Shown: positions 14,101-26,965 of the stretch, piece by piece
Layout: the number at the start of each line of letters is the position of its first letter
Position numbering within the stretch: position 1 is the first letter of the stretch
Origin: Gymnogyps californianus
Lineage: Eukaryota; Chordata; Aves; Accipitriformes; Cathartidae
DNA: 64,000 nt
Direction of reading: 5' to 3'
Assembly (NCBI RefSeq): GCF_018139145.2
Contig: NC_059479.1
Location: 6,200,001-6,264,000 of the forward strand
Notes under the pieces: model-generated
What the model was told of the DNA's origin: nothing
Databases searched by the model: none
What the model saw: only the letters and a program-made list of their open reading frames with translations
Translations under genes and position numbers: made by a program

Positions 14101-14458
14101 CCCGCGTATGTCAGTCCACGTAGGGCAGAGAACTCACCCCTGCCCTTGAAAATGCCTCCCCTCCCGCTCCTGACCCCAGTGCCTGATTTCACTGCATTGC
14201 TGTTTGAAACACACTTGCTTAAAACCTTCCTCGAACACGTATGGACACGGACGGATAGAGGTCGGTGTGAGCTCGCTCCGCCTCTGCTTCAGACGGATGC
14301 TACGTAAGGCATCCCTCCCGCGGTGTACAGTGCTCACCAGCCTTGGTTCTGGCTTCGGCACGGTGCTGAGCACAGGCAACTTCTTCAACCAAAGCTGCCT
14401 CGGACGTGACCAGCTGAATGCACAGGCAGAAAGACAGTCTCTGTCTACATATACCTAG
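14101..14458 (+). promoter_or_regulatory. Small CpG-rich block ending at a 5' splice site
   Basis: I count 19 CpG dinucleotides between 14101 and 14410, in sequence that is a little over half G+C, while the flanks are AT-rich and nearly CpG-free. By my hand estimate the observed/expected CpG ratio is about 0.8. The block ends with ACCTAG followed at 14459 by GTAAGTAATGG, a near-consensus plus-strand donor site. This is the arrangement of a first exon with a small CpG island. The open frame 14204-14458 stops exactly at the junction and resembles nothing known, so a non-coding first exon is the more likely reading if it is transcribed at all. Confidence 0.3.
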
Positions 14459-15039
14459 GTAAGTAATGGTTGGTTGTCTTTAAAAACATAGCGTCTAACA
14501 TATGAGTTTGTCTGGAAAGCTGTGTTCACACAAACACTGTTAAGACTTACAGGTCTATATTTTCCATTAATAAGATCTTAATAAATTCCGATACCTTCTT
14601 ACCAAATACACGCCAATGTCCTTCTGTGAAGGAGTAACACATTTAGAATACTGTTATTTAGGCAAATGACTACTTTTAAACATTACTTGCTAACCAACAA
14701 AAATGAAGGGCTAAAAACCACTTACAAAAATGAACATTAAAGTCTGACAAGTGTAGTTTACTTTACACATTTACAACTTATTACACGTATCTGCCCACAT
14801 AGTCACATATCTCCTTACTTCAAACACTACAAAAACGGAGTTACAAATCTAAGCTCCTGGGCCAAACTAATAATTCAACATTTAGAAATGCTGCATCTGT
14901 TTTTCCTTCTTTCCTCCACTAAAGTATAATAGACTCAGACATCTTCAGAAAAGCTTAATGTTTAATTACATGGATGGAATTTCATTTGCAAACATGCAAA
15001 AGAGTACCATATGCTTACACTGATACTTCACTGCATGCA

Positions 15040-15310
15040 TAACAAAATTTTAATACATATTCATATATATATCAATACATAGGATATGGGCATATATATG
15101 TATTCTTGTCAATAATATGCTAATAAACTATATTGGCACATATTTCATGTAAATACATGTTATATAATATATATTTTATGCAACATATAATTATAATATG
15201 CAACAATATATATAAATACATCACAATCATATGGCATAATACATATAGTTTATATATTTACTGGGTATTAAATAGGTCATATATATGTGTACATATTTCT
15301 ATTCAAAGCA
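15040..15310. repeat. AT-rich low-complexity tract
   Basis: A run of interrupted TATA/ATAT words with the near-repeat ATGCAACATATAA / ATGCAACAATATA. It contains no gene. Such tracts are often matrix-attachment-like or decayed microsatellites. Confidence 0.7.
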
Positions 15311-18300
15311 TAAGCAACTAATCAACTGCTGACTTATATTTAGAATTAAAATACAACTATATTAAACAGTTACGTCTTGATCCCGATACAAGCAATTCAT
15401 ATGCTTAGTCTACCCAATATCAACTTCAAATATGAAATCAATGAGATTCAGGATGTAGCTTTAGACACAGCCTAGGTATTAAAAACATACAGCCACGTTA
15501 CAATCAAAAGGGTATATTATCCTAAAAAGTTTCATAAAATGTATTAGCAAAGACCTAGTACAAATACAATCTGTAAGCACACTACATACCAGCATCACTA
15601 CCTACAATGAAACAAGTGCACTGATTTATCTATTCCCTTATATTGGTGTGACAAATGCTGTTTTACACTGGAGACATCTATTCTCACAGAGAGTTATTTT
15701 TGCCTTATAACACCTTCAGAATTTGAAAAGTATGATGCTAATTATTCTAAATATTTGAAAAATTGTTTTAAATTCCAAGACCCTTGATATTTATAAAATG
15801 CCATTTCTAGCATTGTAGGTGGAATAGCAAACAACAGTGTATTAAGTTTTCCTGTGCTCTGAAAAATCATTCTCTTTTAATAACAATTAACAATTTTCCT
15901 TAGTCCACCTCTGAATGCCCTTTGAAGAATATGGTTTTCATGAAAAGAATTTAAAATTACAAATAGAGATTTTTAAAAAAAGTTTTATATCTGTGCTGTC
16001 TCATTTTCAGATTAGGGGAATAGCCACATACTTTATTAATTACAAGCGTTCATTGACGGGCTGGGCTAGAATAGCTGGAAGTATTTTGGCCTTAGAGTTA
16101 ACAGCTTAGAGAAAGACATGAGAGGAACCGTATCGTTTTCACTATGCAACAGAATGAAACAGGAACCTTTCCTTTGGTTTCTGTCAGTGATTCCACACCT
16201 GCAGGAACAACCTGAGGACACCCTGAATAAAGAAAAGGTAACACAAGAAATGCAAGAGGAAGCATAAGCAAGAAGAAAGACCTACTAAAATAAAACCCCA
16301 CAGATTTCCACTGTACGGCAAAAAAATGCCAGGCCCTCCCCAGACTTCAGATATTCCACTCGACTCCACTAAACCCAGCAGCAGTTATGGCCTTGCAGCA
16401 CATACAGTGGTTCACGCGAAAGGAATCGCTCTCCAGAACCGTACACACACAATCCACCGCTTACACCAAAGATTTTGGTTCTTGCATCAGGACAGTATTT
16501 CTGACTTAAAACATATCACAAAATGCAAACTATTACATGAGGTGGAAAACAGCTGTGATTAAGAGAAAAGAAGAATGCCACAGGCAGAAAGTGTCTTGAT
16601 CTACAATCCTGCTTGGAAAGCACAGAGAAACATGAAAAGCAAAAACATAGGTCAGCCTCAGGCCAGAACAGATTAATAGAGGGAAACAATCAATGATCTG
16701 AAAAAGCTACATGCAAAATCAAGCCACATGCTCACTGAGTTACAGATTTATAGCCAAATCCAGATCTTAAATTTGCCTCTAAAATGGACAAATGATGGAG
16801 GGCAACAAGTCTTTTCCAAAGGCAAGAGCAGCTCACCTACTATTATTTCTTAATAATGGAGGAAAGAGAGACATCTAGCTGCTAAAACGAAATTAGCAGG
16901 ATACACTGTAAACAAGACCCCAGTTTCACAGCAGCACCCGAATGGGTCCTTGAACCGTGCCGGTGCCAGTCTGTCGGTGTTGCAAACTGGGCAGGGACAA
17001 CGCCATCGCAAAAGTGGCGGCTTATGCAAGAGTGCCTGCATCGAAAGCCAATGGATTTTCACCAGGGAAGATAAATAAAGGTAAGGGATTGCTCGTCTCT
17101 GAACTGGAACAGAGTGGCTTTCAGTCCAAAAACTAAAAGAAAGATTGCCTTCATTCACATGAATGATGATAGCCAGAAATCTAGCTGGAGAGAGCATGAA
17201 GAAAACATTTTTTATATTGTAGAGAATTTGACTGGTCTGTGGAGAGAGATAAGAAGAACTCAGTCAGCAGAGCACCTGAACACCAAGAAACACGGGCGGT
17301 TTTGCTCAGTACGGGATACAGAAGTTAGGCAGGGAACAATAGGGAATGATTAATCAGGTCTCTGACAATTAAACTAAATATTTAAAGCACTCAGAAATAG
17401 GTTCCAATGGGATTTCCTCCTGAGCTGAGGGTTACCCCTTTTGCGTAAAGCAGTATTTCTTCCTGTCTCCACAAAGGCGTTGATCAGAGGCTGCATTTTC
17501 ACTTGGGTCTCTCTCAACAAAACACAGCAACAAAATGCTAAAGAGGAGGCAGGCAGGGCACCTTCACCGACCTCCAGCTGCGTGTGTGCGGAGGGAAAGA
17601 GGAGAGTGCAGTACTTTCATTCATACAGAAATACCCTTCCTTTTCATGCCTGATACATCAAATACACTCAGGAAATCTAGCTATACCGTTTTGTTTTTCA
17701 CATATGCAAGAGTTTTGTATAGTATTGGCTAATGCTACGGTTTAATCAATCTGCTTCCCATCAGAGTGTCCTTGTCTCTGCCACCGATATGGTCTGCTCC
17801 GTGACCTTGATTCAGGATGCTTCTTAGGCATACACAGTTTTTGAGATCTTCATAAGAAATGATCCAGATTTGAATGCTAGGATTCAGGTCAACGATTTAC
17901 TGTTACACAGAATGTAAGTTAGCATTCTCCAAAGAAATAAATATGCATAACGTATAGAACATCGCCTACTTCTATATATTTAAGGGATAGAATAGCTCCA
18001 TGAATGAACTATTACATACAAGCATTGAGCATTTTAGTAGAATAGCTTTTTTCTAAAGCTGAAATGATGCACTTTTGTTGTCTACTTTAAAATCAGTACA
18101 TTGACAAATTAACAGGTACAAAACAGAAAAAAATTCACACTAATCACCAGTGTCCTAGCACAATATCTCACATTTGCACATGCAACTGATGGCGGTGTAG
18201 AAAAATTTTAGCATTTTACTGACATGCAACCAGTCACGAAACTAATAAAAATTATCCTACATTTCCACATATGGAGAGACGGTACCAGCTGAACGTTGTG

Positions 18301-18888
18301 TACCAGCGATGCTCACTTTGGTTTAAATCGGATAACTCATAAACAGCACTATTCTTTCGCCACACCTGAAATGCTTGCTGTAAAGCCTACCACCTACATT
18401 TTCAACAAGGACTACAGAAAGAGACTGAAGTTACCTTCTGCTGTTTAGTTTCTCCTTTAATATCTACTTATCTAATGACATGCCTATCAGTGAAATGACC
18501 TGGCTCAGTGAGGCCTGTTCAGCACTGAAGCTGTGATGTGCCAACCAGAACTGCCTTAAAAACCCCCAGAAGTGCCATCACCATCATCCATTGCTTGCAG
18601 TATCAAATGCCACGAGTGTCAATTCAATAACCAGGGCATGCAAAATGATCCTCTTCACAAACAAGTCACGGAAAGTGTCACATGGATATCTTGTGGAAAA
18701 ATCCCAGTTCGCATAATACTGGGAAAAAGTGTTCTCTGATCAACAATATTTGTAAAGCTTGTCAGCTTTGATTAAATGATGGAAGTGTGTTTAGATCAGT
18801 TACCCAACAAGAAAGATCCTAACAACAGACTGCAAAGATCTAAAGATTGTATTTGTTATTTTTTCTTTAATAAAAATTGTCTCTTTGC

Positions 18889-18954
18889 AGCAGTGGATAT
18901 TCCAAAGCCCCAGGCTCCAAATTGCTTTTCGCAGATCTGAAGCTCCCTCTGAGG
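18889..18954 (+). other. Possible short exon, plus strand
   Basis: On the plus strand AAAATTGTCTCTTTGCAG leads into ~66 nt starting CAGTGGATATTCC and ending CTCTGAG|GTAAAG. The frame QWIFQSPRLQIAFRRSEAPS is open but unrecognised. It is included mainly as a calibration: a comparable pattern on the opposite strand shows that such pairs also arise by chance here. Confidence 0.12.
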
Positions 18955-19772
18955 TAAAGAAATCAGCTTTAGTACCTCACAGGTTTAGTACTGCTTTAAG
19001 TACTGCACAGATTTACTATTCCACCCACCTGTTCGACAAACCGCTGGAAGCAGGTAGATGTTTGTGACCTTTTCCAAAGTTTAGAATATCTGTTGTTTAT
19101 AAATGTCTCTAATAATGACTTGAAAGGATTTTCCACATATGATGTATATTGGTATTGGTACAAGCATCAGCATTGCAGTCTTAATCCACGTCTTGGTTTC
19201 ATTAGTTATTTTCCCTTAGGAGACTTAAAATACTTATATTTTGCTAAACTATTGGCATTTTGAACATTTGGCATTTTTAGGGTACAGTGTGCCAGGTACA
19301 CCTAAGCACTCATGATTGTCAGATTTGGACCACTTAATAAACTCTTATCTTCTAAGTTTAGGGAAAAAAAAAAAAATTAAGGTTCCTAAAAACCAGTTCG
19401 GTTGTCTCTAGTATTTAGGTAGCATGTGAGGAGGGGTTTTCAAGGATCAAAACTTTAGACTTTATCTGTTTATGTCCCCAGGAAGACCCCTCCTCGCACT
19501 TGAGGCCGAACAGCCTCGCAGTCTGAGATGTTTGCAGGGAATGAGAGTGTGCGCCTGAGTACGGGGGAAGAGGAGAGGAGGGAACAGACCACAGAGCTTC
19601 TCCGGGGCCGGCAGCAACAAACAACTTCCTAGAGTTTGAACCAGCACTGTAAAGGAGAGGCTGCCACAAAACACAGCATTCATGACTGAAAAAAAACCCA
19701 ACATATGAAATGAAATATGAAAAGTTCATTAAAAGAAGGGGGCACTGCAGATCTTACAATAGTAGTTAAAAT

Positions 19773-19797
19773 AATCTTAGTTGTTTCAACTAAGATT
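19773..19797. repeat. Perfect hairpin, 11-bp arms
   Basis: AATCTTAGTTG at 19773-19783 and its exact reverse complement CAACTAAGATT at 19787-19797 flank a 3-nt TTT loop. The pairing stops abruptly on both sides. It could be a cruciform or hairpin sequence or the remnant of a palindromic insertion. Confidence 0.9.
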
Positions 19798-19999
19798 CAT
19801 ATCAGCAAAATAATGTACAACCATTAATTGATTTAACCTTGTAACTCCCCTCTGGACAAAGCTAAACATTGGTTTCAAATGGCTTGTAATTTAAGGATGT
19901 GCATAATTCAAATGAGTCAACTAAAGCCCAGGTAAAATATTAGGAGAGGCAGAAAGCATTTTGTCCATAACTGATACATGGTGAAGGACAATTCTCTCT

Positions 20000-20026
20000 C
20001 TTTTACATAGTTCTACTATGTAAAAG
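20000..20026. repeat. Perfect hairpin, 11-bp arms
   Basis: CTTTTACATAG at 20000-20010 and its exact reverse complement CTATGTAAAAG at 20016-20026 flank the loop TTCTA. It lies about 200 bp from the hairpin at 19773 but shares no sequence with it. Confidence 0.9.
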
Positions 20027-20538
20027 CTATGGTCAAGTGTAGAGCAGAGTATGCATTAAGAAACAAAAAATAGAGCTTGAAAATTACTAAAATGCCAAAA
20101 AATACAAAAAACGTCAATGAAAGAGCAAAACTAGAACTCAAGAGCTATTCACTCCCCAATTCTGTGGCTGCAAAACACAGCTTATTCTGTCTCCAGACGT
20201 AAGCTGCATTTCCTTACCTCAAGCAGAAAATAAGAATAAATAGGAGTTGGGGGAAAAAAAAATTGAGAGAGGTTACTTGCCTAAGAGAGTTAAATGAGAT
20301 GACTCTGGTCTATTTTCCTTTGTTATTCGATGCCTAATGAAGTGTCTGGGTAGTTGGAACAGCTCCTGCAGCATGATCTGATTGTTGTAGTTGCCTGTTT
20401 GTTTGCCTTGAGTTATTGTTTTATTTGGCTTTCATTTCTGAGCTGTTTCCCTGGTCTGTTGGGCAGACGGATGCTGCTGGATTGTGTTTATGAGCCTGTA
20501 AATGATTGGGGAGCTGTTGCTCTAACATAAGAGATTAT

Positions 20539-20554
20539 GAGAGAGAGAGAGAGA
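20539..20554. repeat. (GA)8 microsatellite
   Basis: Eight uninterrupted GA units followed by GGGG, in otherwise unique sequence. Confidence 0.9.
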
Positions 20555-22599
20555 GGGGTTGTGCTGTGCTAGGAGAGCACAGACTGCTGTAGCATATGAT
20601 GGTCTTTCTGTGTCCAAAACCCAAGGCAACATTTGAATGCACAACAAAGCGTGGATTTTTTTTTTTTTTTCCGAAAGCAAGCTAGTCAGTCAGTGAAGTG
20701 AACTCTTACGTATTACCCAATGTCCTTCATATCGAATAGCATCTTGAAGGATTCAGGATGGTGAGAGTCAATACCTCCAACAGGGGCTTCTTGCAACCAC
20801 TTATATCTGCCTGTGAAAAGTATGACAAAGCGATCTCATTTTCACAACTGTAGCTTTTGGCTTCCTATTTAAGTTGTAATCAATATTTTTGTTTATGCCA
20901 GAATATGACATCAATCACCTAACACCATGCTGAATAAATCAAAACTTTTGAAATGAAATTCTCATGCTTCACTGCAAGTAAGAAAAGAATATTTTGTGAG
21001 AGTCCAGTACAAATCAGTCAAATAGCTTCTGGACTGCAGAAGACATGCATTGTTTTGGAAAAATTACTTGCCACTTCTGGAAGAATTTGGACTTTTTAGT
21101 TTCAGTTCCTTATTTCGTTAACCATTTCAAAGCCAGATAGCATATAGCATAATAGATACTAACAAAATATTCTCAAAGCTAAGGAAGGGGGCAGGGGGAA
21201 ACTGAGGGGGAGGAGAAAGGTTGCGTGTCTCTTACAAAAAAGGAATTGCACATGTCAGATCAAAAATTTGGTACATAAACCTCGAAATCTCAATGTTCAC
21301 CCAAGCTCTCTATTAGAAGGTAGCTTCTGCCCTGTGCTAAGGGAATTCAAAATCTGTAATAATACTGAGGGCTAAAAGATTGCCCTTTTAGTTCTCCTAA
21401 CATTAGGTATTATTAACGAGCGCCTTTTGTGATTCTTTTGCACAAGGGCACTACAACCAATTCCAGTTCATTACTCAAATGGTTTTCACATCATTTAAGG
21501 AACCATGAGAGCTCAAAAATTCTCCTGAGAAGTCTCCCTCCCAGGAAACATTTCATCCTAACAGTCCTTTTGAATAGGAAGGCAATATGAAATATGCTTT
21601 CTTTCAATGGTAGGGCTTATGCTACTATGCTTTTTAGGTAAAACACAGCGCAGAAAAACAAACAGATCAGCAGCAGAAACTATGTGATAAAACAAAGAAA
21701 TGAATGTCATTATACAGAGGTCTGTAGGTACCACAATCCAGAACATCCAGTCATCACCTACTATACTGGAGGTAACTGTGCTATTTCTTAGGTGGTTTAC
21801 AATTTAACACTAAAGTTCCTCAAGAGCCTAGCCTTTTGCTTCTGCGTAGGCTGGGTCAAAGTAGTTGAAAATATGAAGTAACAAATAGTGACAAGGTTTA
21901 TATCACAATTTCCTTCCTCAACTTCTATGAATAAAGCATTACTGCTTTAGCATGTCAAGGCAGGTAGAGAGCCAGGGATCCTTGAATACACACCTCAGTA
22001 ACCCTTTGGTCAAACCCTCCCTTTCCTACACTGGCAATCTCACACAGCATCACTCAGAGTTATTTGGACAGTCAGTTATTCCTCACTCCTGTCAGCTAAG
22101 CACTGGGAAAAGAAAAAAACCTACTCATGAGCAACAAAGAGCATCAACATACTGATAGCCAGCTGACTCAGTCTCTCCACGAAAGCTTCCCAACCCTGCT
22201 TGTAGGCATGGCAATAGAAGGAATTCCAGCTCTGATCTCTACTGGAGAACCTCTGAGGTTTTAAACATAATTGCTCAGCTCTGCTGCCTCCCAGAATAAA
22301 ACATTTCATTTAGTATTCCTGTTTAAGCCTGCAGCCATACTATCTGCATCACATGGTCAAAAATACTGAAACCAGCTGCAAGGTCTAAATGAATGAGCCT
22401 GTGTTATACTTGGTCTTGGTCCATTCCCTCCCACAGAACCCTTGGTCTAGGGAACACTTCAATACCCTCTGTGGGGCCACACACCTTTAAGAGTTAAGAC
22501 TACAAATGCACCTGCAAATTCAGTTGGATGGGCTAGCTATAGTATTAGCCCCTTCCATCAATAAATTCTGCTTCTGCAAACGATATTTCAGGCAGTCAC

Positions 22600-22832
22600 C
22601 GGGAGACGGGTGACACAGTTGGTTTCACTGGCACAGCACACAAGGTTTTATTTGTCAACAAATGGGTTTCATGATCCATCATTAACACTTGATTGATTGG
22701 CCCAGCACTTTGGCAGAATAATTTTTTATCACACTTTTCTACGGCAGAATGTATTTCAGGAACTATCTTACTCACTGATTCGCTGGCAGAGGCTCTGTTG
22801 GCAGAAGGCAGAATGTTTCCTTGCATTCTTTG
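22600..22832 (-). other. Possible exon, minus strand
   Basis: The minus strand shows CTGCTACACACTCTCACACTGACCAG-type acceptor sequence just above 22833, then 233 nt open in one frame with words such as QRMQGNILPSANRASASESV and INQVLMMDHETHLLTNKT. It ends at a weak donor CCCG|GTGACT. Composition is Ser/Thr/Asn-rich, as in disordered regions. Not recognised. Confidence 0.17.
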
Positions 22833-24996
22833 CTGGTCAGTGTGAGAGTGTGTAGCAGATAACATGAGGGACTACGTTATGGCTTTGCACATTACATCTG
22901 TTTTTGTTACGATCAGATCTGTCCTTCCTCTTATCACAACAAAAACAAGTCTCACATCATTTTCTCATTTATCTAACATACTCCAGATCCTCAGATATAT
23001 AAAAATAAACAACCAAAAGAAACGCCCAAGCCAACCAACCATTCTATATCCCAAATTTTAAATATTCACCTTTACAAATTTTCCATATTTCTTTGTACAA
23101 TAAATAAATTCAATCAGAAGAAAAATACACTAACTCACTGTGACAGATTGGACTCCATCTGTCAAGATTTCATGTTTGATATAGAGTGGAAATTGTAGAT
23201 AAAGGGGTAATATTCAGGTACTGTTCTTTCAATGAAAGTCCCGGAGGGAGATGAAGAGAATGATAAATTGGTTATGGTTACACCCTGAGCCAAGCCATTG
23301 GAAGCCTAATTAGAATCCAGAAGGATTGCAGCCAGGAAAGACAGATGCTGGAGAGAAGAGTAGTGGGGGGAAAAGGATATTAGTTTCAACTGGGACAGAA
23401 CAAATATACAAATGACCTTAACTGTTAGCCAGGAAAGAATATACTTTCTAAGCTTGGTTACAGAAGGATTTCCTGTATATGCAATAAAGGATATTTTGGA
23501 AATAGGTTAGGAAAAATAAGAGAAAGTTTGCTTAGGAAATATTCAAGGGAGGAAGGAGCATCCATCAACTCAGAACATTAGTGTGAAAATTAGAAATCTG
23601 GAAGACTTGCTTTATGACAGCCTCCTGCATGACTTTAACCAATTAATTTAATTCCCTGAGTTTCCACATGTGCTAGGAGGCTGCAATGTGCTCTTCTGGG
23701 ACAAAACAAATATACTAGCATGGGAAATGTCCAAATACTAACAGGACCACAAACATTGGGAGATATGCAGTGGCTTTTGCACTAAGAAGAAGAAAATATC
23801 TTCAGGTGAGAGCACAGGAACAAATATTAATTTCACCTAATCAAGACAAAACAAAGTACCTGACAAAGAATATTTATGCAAATTCACTCCAACTTACTGC
23901 AAAGAGTCCAGTGACTAAAAGTGACAGGCCAGCAGAGCTAACAGAGGGCACTTTGCTCCTCAGGGACTAGGAGGTGACCCTCTGACAGACGGCAATGCTG
24001 ACAAGAGATAGAGGGCAAAACCAACTGATGGGCTGAGCTGACCGCTTGCACTTTGAGCTGTACAGTGAACGAATGCAAGATTGGATTTTATTCACATGAA
24101 GCTGTTTCTCAGTTAGAATCTCAGTAAATGCCAGGACTGCATGAGGAATCAAATATGAGAGAAAGAGAGTGAAGTTCAGAGAAGCTCTGGAATATCTTGG
24201 TGCTGATTTTCTCAGAGCTAGGATGGTGTCACTCTGGCCCAAACAAGAAAACCTGCATCACAGATAACATCTAGCTTTCCTCTTAAGTTGTATCAAAAAA
24301 AAACCAAAACAAAACTAAACAGGAATCATTTTAGCCAAGGTTTTAAGGGAAAAGCTGTGAAATAGATTCTGTTCTCTCAAAACAAAGGAAAGACTAATTA
24401 TAAGGAGTCAGCAGAAAGATCCCGAGCCTGTGACACCGGGTTCAGGAGAAGAAAAGCTGCCTTCAGGAAAGGTCACAAATGCCTATGACTACAACTCTGC
24501 AGTTTGATGTTTGGTCACACTTTGTCTTTGGCTCTACACGCCTGTTCAAAACCTCAACCTTCAGTCACTAAAGCAGACTAGGAGCACAGGATTAAGTAAA
24601 TGATCTTCCCATGGTGAAGCAGTACTCCATCTCTGCAACCCTATCCTTTCTCAGTCACTTACCAGCTCTAGTGCTTTTGCTTTATAAACATTCTCGTGAA
24701 GTTTTCTGCTTTATTAACCTTTGAAAACAAAGACGTAAACCACTACCTCCAAAAGAAAAAAGAAATATTTATTTTGGATTTATGAAAGAGCTATTAGTAA
24801 CAGTGAAATTCTCCAAGCAATGCATTGCTGTAAATGAAATAAATTAGATAAAAGCAGTATGGGCTTCAGGAAGAAAGAAGCCCAGGTATTTTCCTTGACA
24901 GACATGAAAAGAGATACAGATATGTCCATACTTACAATACAAAATACTATTCATTTCTAGATATATTATCTCATATCAAAGACAGACAAATGCTAG

Positions 24997-25014
24997 TAAT
25001 AATAATAATAATAA
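24997..25014. repeat. (TAA)6 microsatellite
   Basis: Six uninterrupted TAA units. Confidence 0.9.
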
Positions 25015-26399
25015 GTATGTTACATGCAGTAAGTTTGGTGGTTAAGACTTTCAGTTAAACTATGCCCAATCTTGTCCTGGGCACGGCAAGACAAATTCAC
25101 TTCAGAATTGAGTATAATGTATGAGGCCAACAGAGCAACTGTCAAACAGGACAATTACTATAATCTCATCAGTAAGCCACAGACAAGTGATAATACCTTG
25201 CTTAAAGATGCCTGATAAATGTGCTTAAAAATAATAGAACAAAGACATTTTCCAAGCTGTAATATATGTTTGCTTGGCCAGCAAATTACAATAATTGAAA
25301 TGTCTGTACATTTACAGCATGTGAGGATTGGTTATACAGCAGTATTGGGTTCTGTTATTATTGATCATTTTTATTGTAGAAACTGGTTTAGTTTAATGAC
25401 TGAAAATAAAAAAAAAAAACCCAAACAACACAAACTCCTACAACTATGCTACCGTACTGTAGTACCACTAACTGCCTAGCAAAGGAAACACAGAAGATAA
25501 TAGTCCATGCCCATTTCTATGTCAATAGTGCCTTCTCCCTAATTTATTATCTCTTCCTACTTAATTTGTTTTCTTGTTGCTGACCGATCAAGCTAAGAAA
25601 TGGACTATGACACTCATAAAACTAATTACTTCCTTTTTTCTTTTCACTCTCTCAAAGGCTAAGAAACTAAACATCACAACAGGCACTCCAACAGTAATTG
25701 GTCTTCAGTGTCACTATGCGCCAACTAGCTTCGAGCTGAAATACAAACTTTAATTTAACAAACATCATCAGCAGAATTGAAAAGCCTCACCCTATCACAG
25801 ATCTTTGTTAAGATGACATTGAGGTGCACATTTTCAGTATGACGCACAGTGAGTTATGAAAATTACTTGCATTAATAACAACATACATTGGACACATAAT
25901 TATTGTAAGTACAATCAACTTTTCTCTATATAATCATTTCCGAAAGACAGCTTTGCTGATATGATACAGATTAGAAGAGAATGAATATACAGGCAGCAAA
26001 TGAAAACAGTTCAGCAGTTTGTAAATGACTTTCTGCATTAACATACATGATCTCCAAATTCCAGAAGAGCTCAACATACCTGTGGCCAGAGCAACGGAAC
26101 CAAAGTTGTCAGTGAGATTTAAGTACGAAACTCAAGTTTGTCCCAGAGCTGTAACTGCGGTGTAACTGGGTATCAGGGCTGTGCCCCTGAGCACACCCAC
26201 AGCACTTAACCTGCTAGTTCTCCTGCTGGCCCAGGAACCCCTGAGCCAGTCGCCTGCATAGGTGAGCCAACGGATCACCTCCAAACTAGGTACTCACTGA
26301 ACTCCTGAACTCCTAACCACTTTCAGCATTAAGTATTTGACTAACAGGCGCAGCAGCTCTCCAGTTGGGAATTTCAGTCAGTTATGAAGATTCCCCCCT

Positions 26400-26965
26400 G
26401 CAGCTTCGGCTGGGCCTAAACAAATTTCCATACCGCGATGTGTTGATTAACACCCTTGGTGGAGAGTCTGGCCCTTCCAGAAACTTCCCGCTGCAAAATT
26501 GATCAGATCATACATAGGTTAGACATCTGTAAATAGCAGAAAGTGTTTCTGCAGATGCAGAAATGGTAAGACAGTCTTTTTGTATACAGCTCAGATAGTT
26601 AGATGGGATTTTTGTAATTTAAGATAACCAATAGCTACAGATCGTGCATGTGCTGGGTTGGTCATGTAGGACTCCTGGCCAGCTGCATAAAAGGATGCAG
26701 CAGAACAACAGTCTGGGGAGCTGAACATGTCATTGCAAGGACCCCTGCAACAGAGACTTCTGTCACCACCCAGCCAGCCACCACCAACCCTGTTCAAGAG
26801 ATTCTATCCCCCGTGCGAGCATTACCCTATGCCAAGATCCAAATAAATTTGCTTCTTTTTCTTAGAAGCACTCAGTCCACGAGTATCCATGCAAGAGAAC
26901 CAACAACTAGAGATCTGTGTAAAGGAGTTCTCATTTTTGAGCCTAAGGAATCTAGGCATTCCCTA
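26400..26965 (+). mobile_element. Possible old retroviral LTR (unconfirmed)
   Basis: A block with the layout of an LTR but no recognised family. CATAAAAGG at 26686-26694 fits a TATA box, and AATAAA at 26842-26847 is followed by the T-rich TTTGCTTCTTTTTCTT. The ~155 bp between them would suit an R region. Composition is richer in GC than the flanks. I could not fix TG...CA ends or a target duplication. A 107-codon open frame (26648-26971) runs through it but resembles no protein I know. It could equally be unique sequence with chance signals. Confidence 0.2.

Larger units (their letters stand above)
14461..19772. other. Unique non-coding sequence, nothing supported beyond listed items
   Basis: Apart from the AT tract at 15040 and the weak exon pattern at 18889, only unrecognised short frames occur, such as 16850-17197 and 19415-19729 on the minus strand. 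The latter sits in a modestly GC-richer patch (19480-19620). Confidence 0.55.
20027..26399. other. Unique non-coding sequence, nothing supported beyond listed items
   Basis: Contains two microsatellites and the possible exon at 22600. A patch at 21183-21212 has three G5 runs but not four, so it is short of a quadruplex motif. Nothing else is recognised. Confidence 0.55.

Noticed and set aside
21183..21212. G-quadruplex
   Set aside because: Only three runs of G are present; a fourth is missing within loop distance.
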